Shown here: positions 34,131 to 47,126 of the stretch, in pieces
How positions within the stretch are numbered: position 1 is the first letter of the stretch
How the letters are laid out: every line of letters starts with the position of its first letter
Position numbers and translations under genes: made by a program
DNA from: Montifringilla adamsi
Lineage: Eukaryota; Chordata; Aves; Passeriformes; Passeridae
Direction: 5' to 3'
NCBI GenBank assembly: GCA_017590115.1
Contig: JAGGNK010012559.1
Span: forward strand, 3,331,236 to 3,395,235
DNA: 64,000 nt
The notes under the pieces: model-generated
Told to the model about the DNA's origin: nothing
Databases searched by the model: none
The model's input: only the letters and a program-made list of their open reading frames with translations

Positions 34131-35859
34131 CTGCAGGGCTCATAAGGAGCAAATCCCTCCCAAGGGAATAGAAGCCAGTCAGTCATTCAGCCCAAACCAT
34201 GTCACTTCCAGTGTCCTGCAAAACACCACAAGGTTCTCAGGAGGCTTCAGCCATTCCTGAAGCTACCTGAGATAGACAAGAAGGAGGTTTGACGAGCAAT
34301 CTGATTAAATAACACAAAATTCACGGTCAAACCTGCATTGTAGTATTTCTTGGGTAACTATCTAAAAAGCAAGTCAACACACAGCAGCAGGAAAGGGCCA
34401 AACAGCAGGAAAAGGTCAAACCTCCTCTTCTTGCAAGTTATGTTCTTAACTCTGAGATGCAATCCTGTGCTCTGCCCTGCATGGCTGAGCATGTGCCTGC
34501 AGGGACACTGCCCAGGCCCCACATGAAACCATTAGCTCCTTTATCTGCATGTCACTGCTTTTTATAGCAGTGTTTGTGCAAAGCCTTCAAAAGTGGAATT
34601 GCAGCCAGATGGGCCCTTCCTCAGCAGCATCTTCCCGTGGTGTGGGGAAAGGCACAACCCATGGACATACAACAGGCCAGATCAAGCTTATTTCACACCC
34701 AGGAGGAAAAGTGTTAGAGACTTCAAATCATGCTGTAGTGATGAAAACAGGGCTGCCCACATCCAGAGTTTGATATCTGAGCTGGCTTTCCTCTGTGTTC
34801 AGCATCTCCTTCTCATAAATAAACTGGAATAATTCAGGTGGGAGCATGAAGCAGGCAGGATTTTGTGAGGTCCAAATACCCAGGTCAGGATTAATTCAGT
34901 GCAGAAAGCCATTGCATTGCTGAAGACCCCCTTAGCCCCCTGGACTGCTGTGACAAGGTGGGCTGAGCTGGTGTGGGCTCCCTGAACGACCTGTGCAGAG
35001 CAGGGAGTGCTCCTGGGGTGAGGTGAGAGGCTAAAATGGTCATTATTGTTGCTCAGAGGGTCTGGGAGCTGTGGAAGCAGCAGATTCTGTGTACCAGAAA
35101 TATTCCAAGTCAGCTGAGCTGAAATTTGGAGAGGAGGAGATGGGCAAAGCAAGGGGCACCTGTCCCCTGGAGTGGCCTGCACTGGGTGGAGATGCCCTCA
35201 GAGGAGCTAGGTGAGGGTAGGTGCATGACAGCAGTGTCTGGGGGACAAAGATGCTGTCACCAAAGAGGTAAATCCCCAAAATTTGGCCCCCCAAAGGTAA
35301 ATCACGTGCTGGGACAGGTGTTTACACAGTGAGCACTGTGGGCTTGATGCAGTCACGAATCCTCCCCCTCTGCTCTCTCTGATCCAGACACGCCTGGCCA
35401 CAGGCAGGGATGCCTCAGGCTATGATCCTTTGTAAAATCCCTCTGTTTCTAGTCTGGCCTTAAGCATAAACAGGAAAAGCAACAGCAATCAGAGCAGCCA
35501 CAGCACGACCCTGTCTCTGACAGGTCCCCAGTAGCAGATCCAGAGACAACAGCCTCATGCAGCTGAATGCACCACCCTGCCCCGCTGCCTTTCATCTGCT
35601 GCTCATCCTCAGCACAAAAAGTCCCTGTTTTGAGGAGTTCAGTTCATTCCCTGGAGAAGTAACCTCAGCCTACTGCTTATTGTCACCCCTCTGGCCATTC
35701 CCACAGAGGAGCCTTGATCAGAAGGGCCACGAGAGCTGAACTCAGGTATTCAGGGAGGTCTGGGGAACCCAGGTGATGCAGAGAAGCTCCTGAGCCCTTT
35801 ATTCACAACAAACAGAGAACCTGACAAGTGCCAAACCTCCTCCTTTCAGCAACAGTGAA

Positions 35860-36130
35860 CTGCTATTGATGTTTATTCATAGAAATTATTACTGATACAA
35901 GCAAAGCTCCATTGCACACCGTGGCCCATCCGTTCTGATTTATAAATTCCAGTTGTCTGGCAAAGCAATGCCTGCAAATCTTCCCTATTGTTTGTGGGCA
36001 GAATCCCATAAAAGCATCAGAATGAGTTGTTCTGGACATTTTGCACAAACTTGTTCACAAATAAAACTTGCCTTCTGCTGCCACAGTGCACATCACATTG
36101 CCATTCAGTCTGAAACTTCAGGTGGGAATA
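35860..36130. promoter_or_regulatory. Candidate conserved intronic element
   Basis: A non-repetitive, moderately AT-rich block. It includes GATGTTTATTCATAG near 35868, TGATTTATAAATTCC near 35936 and a CTTCCCTATTGTTTGTGG stretch near 35980. It differs from the surrounding intron and resembles conserved non-coding DNA. Weak evidence. Confidence 0.25.
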
Positions 36131-36474
36131 AAAGAGATGTGGCAAATACTGGGGTTTCTGATGGAAATCCCTGCCAATGGGAACTGTAGAGGACTTGTAA
36201 TATCCATCCTTAGGGATGACTCCTGACAGCTGATTTAACAATTCCACAATAAGTGGGCATTTTCTGACAGTAAATTCTGGCAGAGGTACATATTGCACCA
36301 CACTGCCAGCTCCCCACTAATGCTCTGCACCGGTGGATGTTTCATCTCATGTGTCATCAAATGGGGCTTCATTTGGATGTCACTGGGCCAGGGATAGGGA
36401 GCAAACAATTTAATTGGATAAAGTGTACTCCACCTTTTGTTCAGACGCTGCAGGACCTCAGTGCTGAGGACAAG

Positions 36475-36722
36475 ATGGAAATAAACCAGAAGAGCTTTTC
36501 CTTTTGTGCTCAGATCACTGTTGGGTGGATTCAGGACTGGGTCGTACTCAGGGACAGGATGGAAATAAACCAGAAGAGCTTTTCCTTTTGTGCTCAGATC
36601 ACTGTTGGGTGGATTCAGGACTGGGTCGTACTCAGGGACAGGATGGAAATAAACCAGAAGAGCTTTTCCTTTTGTGCTCAGATCACTGTTGGGTGGATTC
36701 AGGACTGGGTCGTACTCAGGGA
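36475..36722 (+). repeat. 84-bp perfect tandem triplication
   Basis: Copies start at ATGGAAATAAACCAGAAG at 36475, 36559 and 36643. Copies 1 and 2 are identical over 84 bp; copy 3 is identical for its first 80 bp and then enters unique sequence at GATCCAGG. Since 84 is 28 codons, a + frame carries a 28-residue motif three times, which is not evidence of coding. Confidence 0.98.
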
Positions 36723-39228
36723 TCCAGGTGAAGGATCTGGGTATTGGGAGTTCAGGTTCTCTGCGTGCTCAGCAGGTGTCCCTGCCCCTTGCTGGCTGCT
36801 TCACCTGCCAGAATCCATAGGATAGGGCTTGTTTCTCACAGCAGGGCCATTCTCACCTGAATCCTCCAGCCTTCACATCTCTCAGGTACAATCAATGGCA
36901 GTTCCAACTCTGGAGATCTTCCTTAAAGCGAAGGTTATAAAAGCCCCAGCAGGACCTCATGGCCCTCATTCCTCCCCTTCAGCTCACAGCTAGGTTTTTC
37001 CTGCCAACATCTGTTCTTAATTCCCCCCAATATCAAATAAACCCATTGACAAAAACGATGTCCAAATTGTGAGACTGCAAGAGCAGCCCTTAAGAGCTGG
37101 AGTCAGACATTCAGCACTGACCCTGCTCTCCTTGAGCATCCCTGCTCCCTGTGAGTGCTTCCCTGCCCCTGGGCAGGCAGGGGGCTCTCACAGAGACCCC
37201 CACAGCTGCCCCAGCAGCAGCCCCTCCTCTCTGAGCCATGAGCTGCAGGGGAGCCCAGCTGCCCCAGCTGTGCCTCATCCCCAGGACAGCCGGGGCTGCT
37301 GTGCTGCAGGGAAAGGTGCAGGGAGCTCAGGTGTGAGCCCAGCACACACAGGCAGCAGGAGCAGGGCACAGCAGCCAAGCCAGGAGAGCAGGAAGCAGAG
37401 ACAGGGCCCAAGGAAGAAGCCCCAGTGCTGGCAGTGGCAAGAGACACCGAGGGATGACAGTGCCAGGCCTGGGTAACAATTAAATCAGTAAAACACACAC
37501 ACACTGTTTCTGTCTCTCAGGCAACACACACATGATTAGTTTATGTAAATACCTAACGCAGATTGGCAAAATAAGCACAGAGGCAGCTTCTTTTCCTGAC
37601 TAAATATTTATCTTGGTGCTTCTGCTGTTGGTGGGCTCTGCCATGACCAGCCACTGCCTACGGCTTGGCTCTGGCTGAGGTCAGGCACTGCAGGATTCCC
37701 ACAGTGACCACGGCTGCACAAGAGCTGTCCTGACCCACAGGCCACATCTCCCTGATAACTGAGAACTTGGAGATAAGACTTGGCATTTTCTGATGGAAAC
37801 CAAGTATCTCTGCAGCAAATACCATCATCCCCGTGCTGAACACACGGTGAACTCACAGCTGCTCCAGCCAAGTGAAACGCTGGAACTGGGTGAATGAGGA
37901 GATCCAAACCCTTGGAGGTGTGTTGGAGAAGTGTCTGCATTTGATGTGTAGCTGCCTTGACAGAATTCATCTTTTTGGCCTCAATTCAGCAGAACACTTA
38001 AGAACAGGGACAGGACTTGGAAGACGCGTGAGCTCCAGTAAAACAGAGGTGCAGGCTTAAGTGGTTTTGCTGGACAAGGGTCTTTAAGCCACTGGCACTT
38101 GCTCTAATTCCTCATCTTTAATAAAACCCACCTGACTGCAACAGCACAAGAGCCAGGGCTCAGCAAAGGAAGCAGCCAGAGTCTGGTAATTGACTGCCCA
38201 GTTTGGAATGTCAGAGCACGACAAATCAAAGCTTCATCCTTGGTGGGTTTGATTTAGATCCTCTCTGTCAGCAAAGCCTTAATTAGAGGCCACCTTCAGA
38301 AAAATCTGCATTGATAAAAAGGATATGGAAGTGCAGCCTTGTGCTGCCTCTAATTGCTCAGGACACACCCCAGCCAGGCTCCAGAATCCCTGCTCTGTCC
38401 TGCCTGAATGTGACATTCCCTGCAAGGACACAGGGCTGGGAGCACATCACAGGAGCTGCTGGAGCCACACAATAAAATTTTATTTCAGCTCTAAAAGCAG
38501 TTGGATCCCTGGGCATCCATGCAGAGTTCTCTCTCTTCATTTTCCGTGGCAAAGCACAAACTCCAGGCTGTTCTTTAGCTCACTGTTATTGTTCTGACAA
38601 ATTTGGCTGAGGCTCCCTCAGCCTGGCCATTGCCAGCGAGCTCTGACCACAGAACATTTGCTCCCTCCTTCAGAAAAACCCATAGCCAAATCCTTCAACA
38701 TCTTCTTTGCCTTTCCCTGGTGAGTCAGGACACCCACACAGAAGTGATGGAGGAGGGAAAATGCTGCATTTCTTTTGCCATTTCTGCCTTGTGACTGTGC
38801 GGAGCACTAAGCCAAAATTTCCAGGTGTGCTGGAAGGTGGTGGGAGCAGCCAAGCTCCAAACCTGCCAGGATGGTCCCCAGGATGTGGAAAAACATCTCC
38901 AGCTCAGGCTGGGCAGCCACCAATGCCACCCCCAACCCCCTTCAGCTTCTGTCCCTGTCACCACAACCACAGCTGGCAGAATGGGCTCACTGGGAAAATA
39001 TTGTCCCCATTTTCCACAGATTTTGACAAATGCCAAAATGAAGCTTTTCGTGTACCAGGCTGGTGTAAAAATGTATTTCCATCTGGAAAGTGAGAAGGAA
39101 AGGAAAGCAGGATGCAGCTGGAGAGCCATGTTAGAACAAAAATCACATCATTTTTACCCTTGTTACATAATTCCTGAAGGCCTCTGTTCAGGAGCTCTAA
39201 GGCTGCACTCTTTGGAGGGGATCCCTTG

Positions 39229-39253
39229 CACACACACACACACACACACACAC
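39229..39253 (+). repeat. (CA)n dinucleotide run
   Basis: About 12 CA units followed directly by CGTGTGTG, so the right end is self-complementary. Likely length-polymorphic. Confidence 0.95.
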
Positions 39254-40402
39254 GTGTGTAAATGGACAAAAGCTCATGTAGAGACTCTTCCTACAGTATA
39301 ACACCCAGATTCCTCTATTTATAAATATTACACTGACTTGATCACAGATTGCAAGGTCAAATGAAACCATTTGGACAACCTTTACCCCCAGCACAGGCCA
39401 GGGATCTGCTCTGGTTCCTACAGTGAGCCCCCAGTTCCTGCTGAAGCAAAGTATGTTCCAGCCAGTATTGATTTAAAGTCCATGAATAATGACAAATCTA
39501 CTGTATCTCTAGATAATTATCACTCATGGGTAATTTAGAATTTTAATTTTCAGAACCAGATGTTGAATAAATCTCGCTGGGGCTCCTGGCATGGGGGGAG
39601 GTCCTGCTCAACTTCAGAGCTGTAATTTATGTGTCTGTGTTTCCTCAGAAGTTCACAATCTCAAAGAATGATTTGCAAAGCTCAGGCAAGGAGGGTGATA
39701 TTGAGGAAACCTTGGACGTGTTTACTTGTGGCTTTTAAGCACCTGGATGAATGTTTAGTGAGAGGAATGAATGCAGCTCTTACCCAACAGAAAGAGGGTG
39801 AATGTGGTTGCTCGTTGAATTAACACAAATTAGCAAATAACAGAAATAATAGAAAAAACCACAATTCATACAAGCTGTCAGGATAAGGAATATGCTCAGC
39901 TGAAATTCTTCAGGGAGCTCAGAGCACTCCAGCAGGACGGGCTGAGGAGTCCATCATTAAACTGTTTCCTCAGAGGGTCTCACCTGCACACCTCCCTCCC
40001 TCCACCCCCAGGCACCGAGCACTCCTGCCTGAGACTGAGCCCTCAAACTGCATCATGAAATGACTGAGGGAAAAGAAGTTGAACCTTTTACCTCACACTG
40101 CCACAGCATGGCTCCCTGCAGCTCCATCCTCGCCCTCCTCTCCTCTTGCATCAGCGTGAAAGCAGGACAACAACAAATGAAAGGAAGGACAACAACAACA
40201 GCAAAAACAAACCACTGCTGCCAACAGCAGGCTCTGCACACAGCCTGCTCCCGTTGTAGAGTCTTGTGGTGAGGAGCAAGCAAGAAAAGGGCCACTGACA
40301 CTTTAGGACTCTGTAAAATCTGATTTTTCTAACCGTTTCAGAGGAGCTCATCACATCAGGGCAGAAGCTGCAGAGGCTGTAACGCCTCCATTTGGCTGTG
40401 CT

Positions 40403-41079
<677 letters not shown>

Positions 41080-41104
41080 TAAGGGGGCCCTGCTGGCAGC
41101 TGGC

Positions 41105-41450
41105 ACTCTAGGACATCAAATAAAATGACATGCACACTGGAACCTCCAGGGTAAAAGAAGGAAGTTTAATTTCTGACTCTAACATTTATAGATTTTTTAA
41201 AGTGGATTGGAAGGTGACAGTGACACCTCTCCAATGACACTGGACAAACCAACAGTCCATCAAGTTTATCCTTCTCCAGAAAGGAATGTAAAACAATTAA
41301 TTATTTACATAGAGTCAGTGAGAAAGTTTGGTACAAGAATGTAAACATCAGAAGGCTCAGAAGAACTTAGAAGAACAGGGGGGCAGGGAGCTGCAGCACC
41401 AAACCCTTGTCACCCCTGAGATCCCCTCTGGTCCATCCCCATGGGCTGGA
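41105..41450 (-). mobile_element. Possible LTR fragment (minus orientation)
   Basis: On the minus strand the sequence has a TATAAATG box, an ATTAAA signal and then AACTTCCTTC and a GGAGGTTCC segment, in the order expected for U3-R-U5 of an avian retroviral LTR. No convincing TG/CA ends or target duplication were found. Boundaries are approximate. Confidence 0.4.
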
Positions 41451-42368
41451 TGCTCACTTTCACACACTCACAGCTTGAAAGAATTTTAAGATTTCAGAAG
41501 TTTTGCAGCCTTCCCATCTTGTCATCACCTCCTGGTGCATGAAGTATCTGTGTCATTGCCCATTCATGCTCTGCTCACACCTTTCCCAGCCTCTGCTGGG
41601 ACCTGAGCTCCCCTCTCCCCCACCATTTCCCCCTTCTGTCTCTGTAAAGCTCACACAAACCCTTCCCTATATCAAAAGAATGGAGAAGCCGTTGCTACGG
41701 ATCAGTCAATGTGTCTGTTTACAAAATTAATATGCATCTAATTAGCATGTTTAAATCCTCTATGTTTAAAGGCAGCATTTGCATACATTTGCATGTCTTG
41801 TTAATTCCACATGGCCTTTGATGAGACACAGTCCAGGGTTGCTCTCAATCCGTGATCCCACCTATTCAAATCAAAACAAAGCACTTTCCCCCTCCTGCAG
41901 GCAGGTGCCCTGCATGACCACACACAGCCCTCAGTGGAATACTTTGCATAAACACCTCGTCCAGCAAAGATTCCTCAGCCCACTCTGCAGTTTGATGCTC
42001 ATTTCTCCTTATTTCCAGTTGAATTTATACCAGTGGGGATTTCAGAGCCCTCCCTGTTTTGGTCTGGGGGTCCATGCAGACCCTCTTCCCCAAGGCCTGC
42101 TGTGCTACACCTTCCTGGGAGCATCCATCAGAAACATTCCTCCCTCATCCACTGCCATTAGAGAGTCAAAGGAAAGATCAGCTACAGAACTGGAGCAAGC
42201 AGCCTCCATTAACCCTGACGGTACAACAAATCTACAATTTTCAGCATCCCTCAGTCCGGGGGGGGCATTTAGAGCAGATTTCCTGCGTCCACTCTGTCAT
42301 ATCCCAATTACACAGAGCAGCAGAGTGAGCTGGGCTTGAGTGCTGTGAGCACTGCAGTGCTCACATTA

Positions 42369-42455
42369 GGAGCTTGTTTTTTCCAGCTCATAACGGCCAG
42401 ATCCAGCCCAGATTGTCCAGACCCCACTTTCAAAGCATGTTAAACATGCATGGCA
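42369..42455 (+). repeat. 85-bp direct repeat, left copy
   Basis: The block from GGAGCTTGTTTTTTCCAGCTC to AAAGCATGTTAAACATGCA matches 43177-43265 at roughly 85 percent by eye. The two copies lie 0.81 kb apart and bracket an LTR. Confidence 0.85.
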
Positions 42456-42515
42456 AGGCAGGTACATCCTCTGGTCCCTCCTCTGCAGATTTGGACATTT
42501 GTTTTCTGTCACTAT

Positions 42516-42835
42516 TGTATTAGGGACAGCTGAATGAAGTGACACAGACTCCAAGGTCTTCTCAGAAGGCAATAGTGAAGTTTATTAGATGTCACATCCT
42601 TCTATAGACTGTTCCAAGAAAACTGGACCTGCTTTGTCCTCAGTTAACACCCCTCACCTCACTGGCTATTTAGGAACACCCTTCTTGTACACATCTTACA
42701 AGTGAACAACAAGTTCAAAACACCAGCTGCAAAGATTAAATATTAAAAAATTTTAAATTAAAATTATTTTAATTCTTTCTCTGAGCTTTCTCAAAGCTCC
42801 CCCAGAGCAATGCCTGGGAAAGTTTATCTGACTTT
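42516..42835 (-). mobile_element. Solo LTR, ERV family 3 (minus orientation)
   Basis: On the minus strand the U3 end reads TTCCCAGGCATTGCTCTGG and GAGCTTTGAGAAAGCTCAG (a short inverted repeat), then an AT-rich region, TCTAATAAACTTCACTATTG (poly(A) signal) and an end at CAGCTGTCCCTAATACA (42516). The layout is that of a short avian LTR and differs from families 1 and 2. The right boundary is approximate and no target-site duplication was found. Confidence 0.7.
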
Positions 42836-43176
42836 CTCCCTGGCCAGACTGTCAGCACGCACAGTTTTCCTCTCAGAGGATGTGGAGGGCCCTCCCTGAT
42901 CCAGATTGCTGCAGTCACCCTCCTGCCTTGTCTTTGCCCACCCAACCCTGTCAGGGACAGCCAGGTGCTCCCAGCAGCACAAGACTCTCCTCTGGGGACA
43001 CGGACCCAAGGTAACCATGAGAAGGAAAATCCTGTGGTGGCTGACAGACAGCCCTTGGCTGTCCCTGTCATCCAGGCAGGGCACAGCTGGGTGGGCTCTG
43101 CTCCCGCAGCGCCGCTGGCTTCGATGGCACCAGCCTGCTCCTGTGCCCTGCAGTGACAATCCAAACTCAATTTTAC

Positions 43177-43265
43177 ATTTTGGAGCTTCTTTTTCCCAGC
43201 TCGTGATGACCAGATCCAGGCCAAATTGTCCAGATCCCGCTTTCAAAGCATGTTAAATGTGCAAA
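43177..43265 (+). repeat. 85-bp direct repeat, right copy
   Basis: Right copy of the repeat at 42369-42455: TGGAGCTTCTTTTTCCCAGC to AAAGCATGTTAAATGTGCA. Divergence between the copies shows an old duplication or two insertions of an unnamed element. Confidence 0.85.
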
Positions 43266-44182
43266 TTGTATCTGCATGTGAAATGCTGCAGAAGGGCTGA
43301 AGGCAATGCTGGGGCAGGCCCTGATGTGAAGTCCCCCAGCCACCACTTTGCACAAACAGGGATGTCTGTCCTAGCATGGCAGTGTTGCCTGGCTTTTGGC
43401 TGATGTTGAGGGGTGAAAACATGAAGAACTGTGGTTTTGTCTCAGGTTTTATTCTGAAATGAACCTCAGCATCTCACTCCATCACAGCAATTATGGGGTT
43501 GTAGAACAATTTTTCCCTATCAGGCTATTTTTTGGACTAAATTCAACACATAAAATATTGCAATTACAGTTTCTTTTTCACATTTTGCTCCTGACATTTC
43601 TTCTGTCATCCTATTCTTTCAAATAACACCAAGTATTCGGGGTAATTAAAATTCTGCAGGAATGGTCTTTTAACACATAGAGATGGAAGGCAAGAGATTT
43701 CACAGGGAAAATATTTATTGCATTCAGAAGTGATGGAAACAATATCTGCTTTTGACCCCAGCAAGCCCTCTGAAATCCAATTCTCAGCGGAAAACCACAA
43801 TCAAAATAGAAAAGCCTTAATTCAGAGACATGACTCTTCTGAAGTAGGCACCAGAGCCCTCTGCTCATGCCATAACCATAGGTCAATGCCACTTAAAACA
43901 GACTCAGGAACTATTTAGAGGCAGGCAAAGGATGGATTTGGCTCATCTGTCATTTTAATCAGCCTTTCTTCACTATTGATGGAGCCCCTGCTCCCAACCC
44001 CCATCCCCAGAGAGCCATCAGCGCTGGCTGTCCCCACGGCTCCGTGGGATGCTGTGTCTGGAGGCTCTGGTGCCAGGCTGTCCTCGGGCTCACACAGCCT
44101 CCAAATTACACCCAACCCCTTTGGCTGCCTGGCAGGGTGGGTGGGTTGGTTTAATCTTCATCCCAATTGCAGCGAGGTCTGG

Positions 44183-44588
44183 TGTAGAATTCACATTCTC
44201 TGAACAAATCCCTTCGCCCAGGGTTTTTCTCCTGGGAAAAACCTGAGAGACCTCACACAAAAAGGAAAACAATTCTTATCTCATTTGATTCTCCTGTGTT
44301 GTGCTCACATGTGGAATGTGTTTGGAGATTGTTTCATTGGATTCTGCTGTGGGTTGTTTTGACTCTTTGGCCAATCAATGCCAAGCTGTGTTGGGACTCT
44401 GGAGAGAGTCACCAGTTTTCATTATTATCTTTTTAGCATTCTGTAAGTATCCTTTCTGTATTCTTTAGTATAGTATAGTATTTTTTTAGTATACTATAGT
44501 ATCATAAAATAATAAATTAGCCTTCTGAGAACACGGAGTCAGATGCATCATTCCTGCCTTTGTCAGGACATTCCCTGCAAATGCAACA
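44183..44588 (+). mobile_element. Solo LTR, ERV family 1, intact with target-site duplication
   Basis: 406 bp, starting TGTAGAATTCACATTC and ending AAATGCAACA. It is flanked on both sides by GTCTGG (44177-44182 and 44589-44594), a perfect 6-bp target-site duplication, the length typical of beta-/ERVK-type retroviruses. Inside are CCAATCAATGCC, a TATA-like AT-rich stretch and the AAAATAATAAATTAGCCTTC poly(A) region. There is no second LTR or internal gene, so it is a recombined solo LTR. It lies in the same orientation as GRIK3. Confidence 0.93.
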
Positions 44589-46664
44589 GTCTGGGTCATC
44601 CATTGAAAATTTCTCTGGAGACACAATTTAGACTCAAAAGTATTTTGTGCTAGATCTTTTAAATTTCTTCCAAGTGCTTCAATTTCCCACCCAAAAAGCT
44701 GAAGGAGACAGGAGAATGATGCTCATTTTTGATGAAATATTTCTCAGAGCCACAGTGCATGTGAGGATGAGGGAAGCCAGCCATGGAGGGTCCTGAGTTC
44801 CCCCAATGATTTGAGCTCTGGGGTCAACGAGCTCCTCTCCCTCCTTCCTTCGTTACCTCTTGCTTCCACTAATGGTTTCTCTGCTCAAGCACTGGAGGCT
44901 GTTGCTGCTTTGCAGATTTCTGAATATTTCTCTGTCATTTGAGCTGCACCAGTAGGTTTTCACTCAGACCTTGAAGTTCTCCAGCGTGTCATCTTGCCAG
45001 GCTCATTGATCTTACCCATTCCCTTTCTTTTTCATAGTCTTTCATTGGCAGCCCAAGAAAGTTTTAATCTAATTCCTGAACTCTGGCTTTATCTGACAGA
45101 AAGGACCAAGACACCATCTTTTATCCACCTCTGGTGTGAATCTATAGCAAGTTCCAAGGAATAAGCAGCATGTAAAGGTCTGAGTTCAGCCTGGTTCTTG
45201 TTTCCTTGCTGATTTCCTCTGATTCAGAGAGCAGAGGAGGGTGAGGAGCAAGGAGAGCCCAACCACCACCTGGATGAACAAGCAGCAATGCCAGGGTGCA
45301 GCCTGAGCAGGGTTCCACACCCCAAACCCAGCCCAGGCTGCTGCAGGAAGGTGAGATAAACCAGGGAGGAAAGGAGAGCTCATTGTACCTTGAGTGGAAA
45401 ACAGGAGCAAAAAGTGGCGCAGCTGTGCCCAGGGTAATCTCTTCCAAAGCCACAGGAGCGTGGGCTGTGCCCTGTCCATCTCAGGGATGGTTTTCCCCCA
45501 GTCCCCTCCCGTGCTTGGCACTGCCAGGACCACAGCTCTGCCCTGACACGTGCCCAGGGCAGGATTCAGTGCCAGGAGGCTCCTGGCAGGGATCTGGGGC
45601 CCTTCTCCAAACCAATCCAACTGTCTGAGCGAGGCCACCCTGGAGTGGAGCCACGAGCCCTCTCCTTGGGTGGTGGCGCATCTGGTGGAGAATTACAGAG
45701 GGAAACATCTCCTGATAGAGGCTGTGGGCTGGGCTTTGAGAAGGGGCTGTTGTGAATCTCCAGGGATTCCAGAAGGAAGCGGAGATGATAATTAATGCCT
45801 GGATCAAAAGCAATTATACCAATTATGTTTTTAATTTAATCTCTGCAAAATTTGGGACTCTCAGAAAATGTAAATAAACAGCTCTAAAAATATTAACATC
45901 TCTCCTGTTTAGCATCCTCCCCAGATCCTGGCTAAACGAGCTCATTCCCAGCAGTGCTTGCCTGCCAGTCTTGGGCAGAATTTGCAGAGATATTCCTAGG
46001 AAATTCCCTCAGTCTTGCTCAAGAGTTGCAGGGCTATCCTTGGAAATACACAGGGAATAAGTTTGTCCACAGCAAACTGCCACCACATTCCAGTGTTCTG
46101 CCAATGCCCTGACTGGGCCAAACTCCTGCTTGTCAGGATGGTGGAAGGTTCTACCTCTCAGTGACATAAATCCCACCCTGATTCCCATGTGCATTGTGGG
46201 AGAATCTCCTAAAATACCAGTTTGTCCCTGCTACTACTGCAGAACGACCAAGGCTTCTCCTTAGTCAACCAAAAATGTCTTTTTTTTTCCACATTTTCAA
46301 GCTGTTACATATGAGAGGTTACATGTCTGGACCCCATCCCATCCCATCCCATCCCCTTCCCTCCCACCATCACATGCTCCAGGTGCTGCTGTAGGACACA
46401 ATATTGAAAAGATGATCCCAAGTGACCAAAGGCTCTGGAGAAGCCATCTGAGACACCTCAGGAGGACTTGGCTTCCCAGGTCTCTGCTCTCCAGAATGCA
46501 GGACACAGACTTACAGCTGTGTGGGTGACTTGGGCAGAGTTTGGTTTTTTCTCTATAAAGCTGTGCCCCAGAGGGTCTGCAGCCCCTGCACAGCAGCACC
46601 AGAGGCATTGAGACTCCTTTTTTCCAGTTCCTTTAGAGGCTTGTCCTGCCACATCTCAACTAAG

Positions 46665-47093
46665 TGATGCCTTAGGATTTTAGCCTTTATATTTTTTCAG
46701 ATCCTGTGCTGCATTAGTGCATAACTCCATATAAAGTGTTATTTAACTGTCTTCACATTTTGGTCAGACAAAACAATCTCTCGAGGCCTGAGATCCAAGG
46801 ACACCCTACAGCCTCAGGCCCTGACAAGTATGAGCAAAAATGAAATGTGGGGAGCAAAGTGGGGGTATGTCACTTCATTACCTGAAGCTGTAATTAAGGA
46901 TTAATATGCAAATGACATGCAAATGGACCAAACTCATAACTGAATGAAAAACTCGTGCCCATTGTCCATCTTGGGTGCAGCCTCTGGACAGCTTTGGCTG
47001 CCCAGGGTGTGTCTATTGAAGGCCTTTAATAAATCCCCACTTCATTCTCCTAATCCTGACTAGCCTGTGTCCCAGGAGCCCCTCAAGGCATCA
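46665..47093 (+). mobile_element. Solo LTR, ERV family 2, next to exon 12 acceptor
   Basis: 429 bp with complementary ends TGATGCC...GGCATCA. It includes GCATAACTCCATATAAAGTG, GCCTCAGGCCCTGA, a TATGCAAATGACATGCAAAT region with two octamer-like ATGCAAAT motifs, an AATAAA signal at 47028-47033 and CTCCTAATCCTGAC, which fits a splice branch point. It ends 32 bp before the AG of exon 12. It is homologous to 21595-22038 and 57328-57650. Confidence 0.88.
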
Positions 47094-47126
47094 TCATCAG
47101 GAGCTCTGTTTCCCTGTGTGCTGCAG

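Noticed and set aside
33077..34260. ORFs of 364 and 382 codons with decapeptide repeats (GSGVHSVLGM type)
   Set aside because: The 30-bp repeat period is a multiple of three, so any open unit stays open in every copy. Two overlapping + frames being open at once argues against coding.
36337..36825. 162-codon ORF with three 28-residue repeats
   Set aside because: Product of the perfect 84-bp triplication; no recognisable protein and intronic position.
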